A stretch of 64,000 bases of DNA from Acanthosepion esculentum. Lineage: Eukaryota > Mollusca > Cephalopoda > Sepiida > Sepiidae. The DNA lies in NCBI GenBank assembly GCA_964036315.1, contig OZ038507.1:58633002-58697001 (forward strand). The letters run 5' to 3'. This document shows, piece by piece, positions 57,170-64,000 of this stretch (its first letter is position 1; every line of letters starts with the position of its first letter). The notes under the pieces were generated by a model. It saw only the letters and a program-made list of their open reading frames with translations. It did no database searches and was not told the DNA's origin. The position numbers and the translations under genes are program-made.

Positions 57170-57560
57170 CTCGGGTTCCTATTACTCCCCCGGTCTTTTG
57201 AACAGGAGTAAAGGTTTATCGCGTGTTTCCTGTTTAGGATTGCGTTTCCGGATTCTTCTAAAGTCTTCTCGTTCTCTTTCACTCCCAATAACAACTTGTA
57301 TCTTAGTGGCTTTATCACCATCTTCTGCCCTCCTGAAACCTGTTCTTTTATTGTCCTTTCTCTCCACTAAAGTCTACTCATTCTCTTTCACTCCCAGTAA
57401 CCCCTTGTATCTTAGTGGCTTTATCACCATCTTCTGCCCTCCTGAAACCTGTTCTTTTATTGTCCTTTCTCCCCACTAAAGTCTACTCATTCTCTTTCCC
57501 TCCCAGTAACCCCTTGCGTCTTAGTGGCTTTATTTATGAAATGATTAAAAGAAAATGAAA
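57170..57560 (+). repeat. LINE family A 3' UTR, tandem ~110-bp duplication
   Basis: Start AAAGTCT(T/A)CTC at about 57259, 57369 and 57478. Each is followed by CTCTTTC(A/C)CTCCCA, TTAGTGGCTTTAT and, in the first two, CACCATCTTCTGCCCTCCTG. Confidence 0.8.
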
Positions 57561-57639
57561 AACATTAGCAGAGATTTTCATGCTTTATTCATTAGTGTCG
57601 GACTTTTATATTGTGTTTTTCTTTTACTTTTGTGGAACC

Positions 57640-58260
57640 ATTTTTCCTGTTGAACAGATTATATGAAAGCGTACTACTAGATTGGCATTTAGGTCCCACC
57701 CTTTTACTGTTGAAATAGGTAATTGCAACCGTCACTTTGACTCAAAGATTTTCTTTTCTCGCACTTCCCGCCTGTGGAATTGCCTCCCGTTTCCTTTTTT
57801 TCTCTGATAACTAGAACGTTCCAAAAATTTAAATTCAACATTAATTGCCATCTTCTGTCGGTTGACCATGTTCACCGTAGTCTGTGAATGTAGAATCCAG
57901 CGCAGTAAGTAATTTGTTCAATGAAACAACGCCAATACCACTAGCAGCAGCTGGTCAGTCTTCGAAATCAGAGGTTGGCAGTGAATATTTGGAAAAAAAA
58001 CATGGCTGCCTTTATACACGTCGAATTGAATATTTTAAGCTTTCTGATTGGTTAAATCTTCTATTGGTCAACTATTTTTTGGTTGGGTCACAAGTACATA
58101 AGGGTACCCCAAAACTCTTACACTGTCTTCTTGAATCCTGTTCATCTTTTATCGTTTCCTCAATCAACCCTATCTCCAGTCTTTTCTCCCACTTTCACTC
58201 TCTGTAACCTCCTGCGTACTTGTGGCATTCGCACCTAGCTTGGGATAAAATGATTAAAAA
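57640..58260 (+). pseudogene. LINE family A 3' ends (two)
   Basis: 57660-57870 encodes degraded STTRLAFRSHPFTVEIG-like, SRLWNCLP and FNINCH. A second 3' UTR (CACTCTCTGTAACCTCCTGC with AAAATGATTAAAAAAAAG) ends at about 58260. The intervening 57880-58130 has a 107-codon frame with no recognised domain. Confidence 0.6.
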
Positions 58261-58319
58261 AAAGAAAACAGAAAGTAAGTTTTCAGGTCAGTTATGCTTA
58301 CTCTTTACTTAACTCGTTA

Positions 58320-58420
58320 CTAATCCCTATTTACATTGTTCGAAGTATCATCCTCATCTTTGTTGCCATATTTATCACAACGTTTCGGCTGTTGTACGCT
58401 CCAGCCTTCTTCATACACCG
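58320..58420 (-). ncRNA. Hammerhead-like motif, inverted, at the 5' side of the PLE fragment
   Basis: On the minus strand: core ATGAAGA (C3 to A), stem II GGCTG/CAGCC with loop GAGCGTACAA, GAAAC (complement of 58382-58386), GTTGTG and GATAAATATGG. Stem II differs from the other copies on both strands of the helix, keeping pairing. It has opposite orientation to the downstream motif at 59422. Confidence 0.6.
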
Positions 58421-59060
58421 CAAAGAAAGGGATCGTTCGCTGCTTACAACGCCGAGCAAAAGTCATAAGTGGCGACCCAGAGACATTAGATAAAGAATTG
58501 GTCAGTATAAGCAGTACCCTACAACGTAACAACTACCCTGGGTACATGTCAGCAGCCCCAATAAACTGGGATAGGCGGGTACAAGAGGAGGACAACAACA
58601 CTCAGAAAACAGTCTGCCTGCCTTATGTGAAGGGGTTATCGGAGAAAATACAAAGGATCTGCGGTCCATATAACATCAGGACAACCTTCAAATGCTGGAC
58701 AGCACTTTACTGATACCTCTCCCGAGTAAGAACCCCCCCCATAGAGGAGAACATGACTAAAGACTGTGTGTACGCCACCCCGTACAGCTGCGGAAAGAAA
58801 TATAAAATGGAGATGAGCCGTCCCCTTAAAGTATGGTTTCAAGAACACCGGAAAGCTGTAACACGAGGGGAAGTAGAAAAATCAGGCATGGCTGACCACA
58901 TATGGAGAGAAAAGGAAAACACCGGCCTCTGTGGGATCAGGTTGAAATCGTAGACAAAGAACATCATTGTAAAATTCGTAAAGAGCACATATGCTAGGCT
59001 ACAAAAATCTCCTGAGCCCACCAAGTATAGAAATGAATACAATACGGGAACCAGTAATAA
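58421..59060 (+). pseudogene. Penelope-like element: RT C-terminus and GIY-YIG domain
   Basis: Plus-strand frames (with stops and shifts) read LQRRAKVISGDPETLDKEL, NYPGYMSAAP, VCLPYVKGLSEKIQRICGPY, NIRTTFKCWTALY, then DCVYATPYSCGKKYKMEMSR, PLKVWFQEHRKAVTRGEVEK, SGMADHIWREK and VEIVDKEHHCKIRK. This is the PLE order: the region after RT (..PYVKGLSE.I..), the GIY-YIG domain (VY..PC.CGK.Y with degraded YIG, RPL..R..EH) and its C-terminal helix. GIY-YIG would nick target DNA. The RT catalytic core is missing, there is a stop after WTALY, and the frame shifts near 58930. Confidence 0.8.
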
Positions 59061-59214
59061 GGAGTACCAGAGAAAAGCAATAATAAAACGAAATTTGCAA
59101 TATGAGTTCTGGTAAAAAAAACATGCAATGATAACAGCAAAAATTGCAATATGAGCACTGGTAAAAAATGAGCTGAAGACATTAGGTTTATAATACCCCG
59201 AAATTCATACACAG

Positions 59215-59585
59215 TTCCTCAAAGACACAGGGCACAGCGGATAAAGGCGTTAGTTATATACCGTGACAGGACTCAAAGAGTGTGAGTTCAACACCCGGTT
59301 AAGGCAGTGGGGAATTTGGAGAGGGGAATTAACAGGAGATAACTGATAATTGACATCCATTGGACATGGCACGTGGAACTAGAACAGTCTACCCCAGTGA
59401 GCGAAATGAAGGGTTCAGTTCAACATTCCAACCACCTGAAGAAGGTCGGAGCGTATAACGACCGAAAATGTTGTGATAAATATGGCAACAAAGATGAGGA
59501 TGATAATCCGAACAATGTAAATAGTGTACATAATACCTCATCTCAGAACTATAGACAGATCCTTACGAGTGAATTTTTATGTTCC
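59215..59585 (+). mobile_element. PLE tail: tRNA-like segment plus hammerhead
   Basis: CACAGGGCACAGCGGATAAA (A-box-like), GTGTGAGTTCAACACCCGG (B-box-like), AAGGCAGTGGGGAATTTGGA, ACATGGCACGTGGAACTAGA, then the hammerhead and AAGATGAGGATGATAATCCG. It ends with CTCATCTCAGAACTATAGAC. Best copy of the composite. Confidence 0.7.
59422..59489 (+). ncRNA. Hammerhead-like motif, core present
   Basis: CTGAAGA (59436-59442), stem II GGTCG/CGACC with loop GAGCGTATAA, then GAAAATGTT. An extra/altered base sits where other copies have GAAACGT(C/T). Stem I CAC/GTG, then CCA with TGG and ATT-side pairing with an internal loop. Core and stem II are good; the stem III/cleavage region is imperfect. Confidence 0.6.
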
Positions 59586-59724
59586 TAATGTTTATATTTT
59601 TACAAAGCTAAATCCCCGAAGGTGTTATTTCGTTAAAAAAAAAAAAAAATATTGACTGTCGACACATCGGAAATATAGACCGGAATCTTCAGAAAAGAAT
59701 TTGAAAGAACTCGAAAATTACTTT

Positions 59725-60003
59725 TTGTGGAGACTTGCTGATAGTGAACTGGTGAACCGATCCTTATGGCTGATTCCGATAAGGAACGAGACTCTGCTAA
59801 CTAGTGCGCCGATGTGTGTGTCTATTCAACGGCGAGGCCGGCGAGGTCGGCGTTCATTGCGCCCGAGTCTGGATCGGTTTTCTCACGCACTTCTTAGACG
59901 GACGGGTGGCAGACAGCCACCGAGGCGGAGCGATAACAGGTCTGTGAAGCCCTTAGATGTCCGGGGTCGCACGCGCGCTACACTGGAGCTATCAGCGGAG
60001 TAT
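59725..60003 (+). rRNA. 18S rRNA fragment (pseudogene)
   Basis: GC-rich island matching the 3' major domain of nuclear 18S. ATTCCGATAAGGAACGAGAC (universally ATTCCGATAACGAACGAGAC) is followed by TCTGCTAACTAGTGCGCC. A GGCGAGGCCGGCGAGGTCGG expansion follows, then CTTCTTAGACGGAC, AACAGGTCTGTGA (59935), CCCTTAGATGTCCGGGG and CGCACGCGCGCTACACTGGA. Near 59740 and 60000 it breaks into unrelated AT-rich DNA. Substitutions at universally conserved sites and truncation show it is not functional. The GC-rich expansion suggests a lineage with long variable regions, consistent with cephalopods (inference). Confidence 0.88.
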
Positions 60004-60019
60004 TAAAAAGAAATAAGAA

Positions 60020-61110
60020 AAAGAAACATCTTTCTCTCAGGGGCCAAATAAGGTGGCACTCGCAATAGAAGAGTCGGTTGTAAAAGTTCATATCCTGACA
60101 AAGACACTCTCATGGAATGACAACCAAATGAGGTTTATTTTTGTACATCGCCTTTCTTGCAGTCCACGCATTCTTCCAGCGGTGTTGCAGTGATTGAAGC
60201 CCATTGATAAAGAAGTTTTCTTTCTGCTGGTTAAATAAGTCATCAAGACTGAGATATTAGTTTCCATTCAAGTGGGGTTTTTTGTGTTGGAGAATAGATG
60301 ATAGTCAGATGGGGCCAAATCAGAATAACAGATAAATTTAATGTCACAGTTACGCACAGCAACGATTGAAACTAAGGACATGTGTGCTGGGGCATTTCCT
60401 GAACGTTTGGTCTTGATGGCGTTTCGTAACTGCCTCAGCAAGTTGGCATAGTACTCTCCATTGATGGTGTGACCCTTTTGAACATAGTCAATAAAAACAA
60501 TATCTTTTGCATGCCAAAAAAAAAAAATTACTGAGGCCATCAAATTTACTGAAGATAAAATGATCGTGACCTTTTTTGAAGCAGGTGATGAGCAGCGTTT
60601 TCCACTGCATGGTTTGTCTCATCACTGGTCCGGGGTTAGGAAACGTTCAAGGAAACCAGCTGCATCTACCTTAAACAATATCAGATTTTCCCGTGATGTG
60701 ATCAGCCTGGTGCGCTTTTGATCAGGTGTCAGAAGACGTGACACCCATCGAGCAGAAACCTTTGTCATGCCAAGTTCATTATGCAGAATATTCTCAATTT
60801 TTTCAAGGGATATGTTAATATCATTGGCTTTGTAGTCAATCGCTTGTCATCCATCATAATGTGAAAACGATCAATCTGTTCCTCGGTGGTGGCAGTTGTA
60901 GGACTTGAAGATGACTTTGAATCATCCTCAAAATTCTTCCCTCCCCGCCTAAATTCAGCTGCCCACTTGTGTACTGTTTATAAAGCTGGAGCGTCATTCC
61001 ATAATTTAGCAACGTGAATTCAGCATGAATGTCTTTGGGGGCTAAACCATTCTTCTGTATGTAATTGATAACACCATGATGCCAATTTTTTTTTCAATTT
61101 CCCAGAGATG
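60020..61110 (-). pseudogene. Mariner transposase remnant
   Basis: Minus-strand reading across frames: VHKWAAEFRRGGKNFEDDSK (helix-turn-helix region), TTATTEEQIDRFHIMMDDKR, then VMASVI..FWHAKDIVFIDY and VQKGHTINGEYYANLLRQLR. An internal deletion removes part of the core, and NAPAHMSLVSIVAVRNCD and LAPSDYHLF follow. A C-terminal LQSLQHRWK-like end lies near 60165. DD34D mariners carry FWDAKGI, HQDNAPAH and PYSPDLAPSDYHLF motifs. Here the first aspartate of the triad is in lost sequence, the block before NAPAH is deleted, and stops are frequent. Confidence 0.85.
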
Positions 61111-61154
61111 TTTCTGCTAGTTACATTTGAAGTCTTCTTTGAACAGTCAGGTTT

Positions 61155-61625
61155 TAAGTTTGTTTAAACATTTCACCCCAAGCAAGGAAATAAAGCCACT
61201 AAATTACAATGAGTTACTGAGTGCTTGAAAATATGAGAAAAACACTACAAAGTCGGGAGAACAATAAAAGAACAAGAATTAAGGAAACAGAAGATAAAGA
61301 TTGAACCCGCATGTACAATTTTATAAGATCAAAGTTGATTGGGAAGCCAGAAGCCGGAAGAGAGTTCCACAAGCGGGGTGAGCGATAGAAAAAAAAAACT
61401 ATTAGCTTAGAACTGACGGTTAAATCTAGCCATTTCAACTGTAAGATAATGAAAACTTGCCGCCAATCTAGTTCTGTACTTAAATTCATAATGTCTCGGT
61501 ACCACAGAGAAAAGTTCAACAGAACAATTACCATGAAAGCCATTATAGAAAAGGCAGAGGGAAGCAACGTTACGGCGGTGGTAAAGTGACTGAAGCCGAG
61601 ATGCCAGGTCAGGACCTAGAAATAA
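61155..61625 (-). pseudogene. LINE family A 3' end
   Basis: Tail complement of ACATTTCACCCCAAGCAAGG at 61165. The frame (minus, 61567-61214) contains FMVIVLLNFSLWYRDIMNLS, RSPRLWNSLPASGFPINFDL and an IKLYMRVQ end. 5'-truncated. Confidence 0.7.
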
Positions 61626-61851
61626 ACAGTTCAGTTATTATTAATAAGAAGAGTTGAAATATCGCATGCAAGATTTCACACCTCTAAAATCCCTCCTTCT
61701 AACTATGAACTTTCTAATAAACCCCTGTAAATTGTGGGTAGAAATCAGAAAATGTAATAAACGGGTGGAGGTTAAATAAACGGGGTGAATGAAATAATAA
61801 GTTGTTTGAATATTTATAAATTAATTTATTCACCATTGTCACTCTAAATAT

Positions 61852-61970
61852 CTACTGATCCACACCACGTTGAAACACTAGATCCCGTACGATCACTGAA
61901 GTTAAGCAACGTCGAGCCTGGTCACTGCCTAGATGGATGACCACTCGAAAATACCAGTTGCAGTAAGCTT
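61852..61970 (+). rRNA. 5S rRNA-like sequence, full length but diverged
   Basis: About 119 bp with the 5S order: CCACACCACGTTGAAACACT, GATCACTGAAGTTAAGCAAC, GTCGAGCCTGGTCAC, AGATGGATGACCAC and AAATACCAGTTGCAGTAAGC. Internal-promoter regions are recognisable. Several changes at conserved positions (GATGGATGACC for GATGGGTGACC) and the tRNA fusion argue for a SINE-borne pseudogene rather than a 5S gene. Confidence 0.85.
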
Positions 61971-62031
61971 GGATGTGAGGGTGGTGTAATGGATAAATGG
62001 CACGGAATTGTTAATCAGAGAGCCGAGTTCC

Positions 62032-62115
62032 GGCACGATCACCGAAGTTAAGCAACGTCCAGCCTGGTCAGTACCTAGATGGGTGACCGCTTGGGAATAT
62101 CAGGTGCTGTAAGCT
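62032..62115 (+). rRNA. 5S rRNA-like fragment, second copy
   Basis: CGATCACCGAAGTTAAGCAA, AGCCTGGTCAGTACCTAGAT and GGGTGACCGCTTGGGAATAT match 5S more closely than the first copy. The first ~35 nt are absent. Confidence 0.85.
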
Positions 62116-62309
62116 TCGATGTGAGGGGTGGTGTAATGGGTAATGGCTCGGAATTGTTAATCGGAGTTCCATTTCCAGTTGGGTACGTCATATTCGCTTA
62201 CGTGCAAATAACTTTGGCAAAGGAATGAATCCGCCTCTTCTTACTCAATCTATCGATTAATTAGTGAGACTTTTATCATTAAATCATTATTATAAAATAA
62301 AAAAACGAT

Positions 62310-62375
62310 TAAAAATATTTCTGGCTTTAAATAACCCGCGAAGGGTTGATAAGCCATAAAAAAAAGAATCAGTGA
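62310..62375 (+). repeat. CTTTAAATAACCC tail motif copy
   Basis: GGCTTTAAATAACCCGCGAA then GGGTTGATAAGCC and an A-run; relative of copies at 12752, 13060 and 56905. Confidence 0.5.
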
Positions 62376-62516
62376 ACCGAAGCAAGCCAATAGAATCCCT
62401 AGGACACAAGTGTTACTGAATGTGAAAAAAGAAGCGAAAAAAAGAAAGAAATATCAGCAGTGAGAGAGAACAATAAATGAACTGCAATTTAGCAGAAAGA
62501 AAGCCAGAAACTGGAA

Positions 62517-62690
62517 TCTATAATTACTTCCCTGAGCCTTATCTATAAATACTTCTATGTGCCTTTTCTATAAATACTTCCCCATAGCCTTTTTCTATAA
62601 ATACTTCCATGTGCTTTTTTCTATAAATACTTCCCTGTGCATTACTATAAATACTTCCATGAGCCTTTTCCTTTAAATACTATTGAGGTA
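62517..62690. repeat. ~27-bp minisatellite
   Basis: About six units of TATAAATACTTCCATGTGCC with a TTTTC spacer. Confidence 0.85.
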
Positions 62691-62910
62691 ACTGTTCTGG
62701 CGAACTTTAATCTACTCTGCGGTACCTAGACTTTTTGAATTACTAGATTGTAATTCAGTACTGGACTGGCGGCGATGTCTCATCATTTTACAGCTGATAT
62801 GGCTTGATGTAACCGTAAGTTCTATGCTAACAGGTTCTTCTCTCAACACATCTCGTATGTTGAACTCTCCTCTGGCTTACTGGTTTCTATCTCCTTAATT
62901 TCAGTTCTTT
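62691..62910 (+). pseudogene. LINE family A fragment
   Basis: GTACCTAGACTTTTTGAATT, CAGTACTGGACTGGCGGCGA, TTCTATGCTAACAGGTTCTT and TGTTGAACTCTCCTCTGGCT parallel 18965-19110. Frames broken; runs into (TA)n at 62934. Confidence 0.6.
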
Positions 62911-62929
62911 TATTGTACATACATACAAC

Positions 62930-62933
<4 letters not shown>

Positions 62934-62993
<60 letters not shown>
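62934..62993. repeat. (TA)n microsatellite
   Basis: About 58 bp of TA. Confidence 0.95.
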
Positions 62994-62998
<5 letters not shown>

Positions 62999-63037
62999 AG
63001 AATGAAAAAAAATGACAATAAGAAAAACATCTTAGTT

Positions 63038-63080
63038 TTTACCGACGCGTTTCGTCTTCCGACTTTATCAATGCAAAATC
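63038..63080 (-). ncRNA. Hammerhead-like motif, ACGCGT stem III family
   Basis: On the minus strand: TTGATAA (decayed CUGANGA, two changes), stem II GTC-GGAA-GAC, GAA, self-complementary ACGCGT, C, GGT. Stem I is not clear on the 5' side. A remnant. Confidence 0.4.
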
Positions 63081-63129
63081 GAAGCGTAATGTTTTTGTTT
63101 TCACAGTTACATTAGTTGCTCTTGGAATT

Positions 63130-63473
<344 letters not shown>

Positions 63474-63479
63474 CACGTG

Positions 63480-64000
63480 AATGTCACTGTGTCCCCATAT
63501 CACACTTTTCAACTTTACTCCTAGACGCCGTAGCCCAACATATACCATTTTGGGATCAGGCCGACTCCATGAGCAAATTAAAAACATCCCGGGCCTTTAT
63601 CCGGACCTGCAATCCTGAGATTTTGGATTCCTAAGTTTTCCTTATTGCGATTGTTTTCGGCGATTTTTTACGTGGTTTTTACGACGAAGTTTTCAACGAT
63701 AACAAATTTTATAACTTGGAAATGAATTTGTTAATAACCGAAATTAATTGCGAAATCCAGCGAAAGTCACCCGTGAAATAAAAATAATTGTTTGTACGGA
63801 AAGTAAGGACCTACGTACATCGAATTGTCTTTAAATTAAGTGGTTGTGGAAGAGTTATCGTTGAACTTTGAAAAGGCAAGCTTCAATATCAATGGGCTAA
63901 TTAAATGCAGAGATCCATTTTGAGTTCTTCCATAGTTTATTGTTGAATATCGAATCTACCCCTCCCTACCTATTGTGATGAAGGCCTAATAAAAAAGGCT
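63480..64000 (+). repeat. R480 repeat, copy 4 (runs off the window)
   Basis: Colinear with 27625-28112: GACGCCGTAGCCCAACATAT, CCATGAGCAAATTAAAAACA, GGAAAGTAAGGACCTACGTA and CTATTGTGATGAAGGCC, reaching the right edge. Confidence 0.85.

Larger units (their letters stand above)
61852..62240 (+). mobile_element. Chimeric 5S rRNA/tRNA SINE, dimer
   Basis: Order: 5S-like (61852-61970), tRNA-like (61971-62031: GGTGTAATGGATAAATGG, GAGAGCCGAGTTCC), 5S-like lacking its 5' third (62032-62115), tRNA-like (62116-62175) and a tail with TTCGCTTACGTGCAAATAAC. The first tRNA-like unit is cut at its B-box and fused to the second 5S copy, so this is a recombinant or template-switched dimer. A minus-strand relative is at 52128-52318. 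Confidence 0.8.

Noticed and set aside
61852..61970. Functional 5S rRNA gene
   Set aside because: Substitutions at conserved sites and fusion to a tRNA-like unit in three places indicate a SINE.

Overview
This is a eukaryotic, AT-rich and repeat-saturated window. It contains no convincing host protein-coding gene. (TA)n, (GATA)n, (GAAA)n, (CA)n and (TTC)n arrays are very long. Around them lie remnants of Penelope-like elements (PLEs), several non-LTR (LINE) families, one BEL/Pao element, Tc1/mariner-type transposons, and tRNA- and 5S-derived SINEs. This mix fits an invertebrate with a large repetitive genome. I favour a mollusc, probably a cephalopod such as an octopus, but that attribution is inference from style and from a GC-rich 18S fragment, not from a diagnostic gene.

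Layout. 0-8 kb: a tRNA-like/hammerhead repeat, a LINE 3' end, a nested palindrome cluster in (TA)n, a GGTTTGGAGAG minisatellite and a short-TIR MITE. 8-11.2 kb: opposed pyrimidine and purine (GAAA)n tracts. 11-20 kb: LINE and RTE-like 3' ends, a 34-bp minisatellite, and three copies of a ~300-bp repeat around a pogo-like TIR element. 20-29 kb: a PLE GIY-YIG remnant, a second MITE copy, triplet and GATA arrays, an RTE reverse transcriptase scrap, and three copies of an unclassified ~480-bp repeat. 28-32 kb: tRNA-SINE inverted pairs, palindromes with hammerhead-like cores, a PLE GIY-YIG remnant, and the best coding region of the window, a BEL/Pao integrase frame of about 550 codons, followed out of order by a BEL RNase H fragment. 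33-44 kb: GA-rich arrays, TIR elements, another PLE remnant with a tandem 128-bp hammerhead array, a split tRNA-SINE, and a large palindrome with two core-complete hammerheads. 44-57 kb: a higher-order (TATC)n array, LINE tails, hAT-like MITEs, a tRNA-SINE trimer and a 30-bp minisatellite. 57-64 kb: LINE 3' ends, a PLE with its hammerhead tail, an 18S rRNA fragment, a mariner remnant, a chimeric 5S/tRNA SINE dimer and a fourth ~480-bp repeat.

The common thread is the hammerhead ribozyme. At least seven sequence-unrelated motifs share one design: a CUGANGA-type core, stem II, GAA, a stem III that is nearly always self-complementary (ACGU, AGCGCU, ACACGUGU, ACCUAGGU, ACGCGU, AUAU), a U-H cleavage site, and a closing stem I. 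Where a PLE GIY-YIG reading frame is present, the motif lies 3' of it. Many motifs sit head-to-head in palindromes embedded in (TA)n. Hammerheads in PLEs are established knowledge. Their diversity and palindromic packaging in one 64-kb window is what deserves follow-up. All folds were read by eye.
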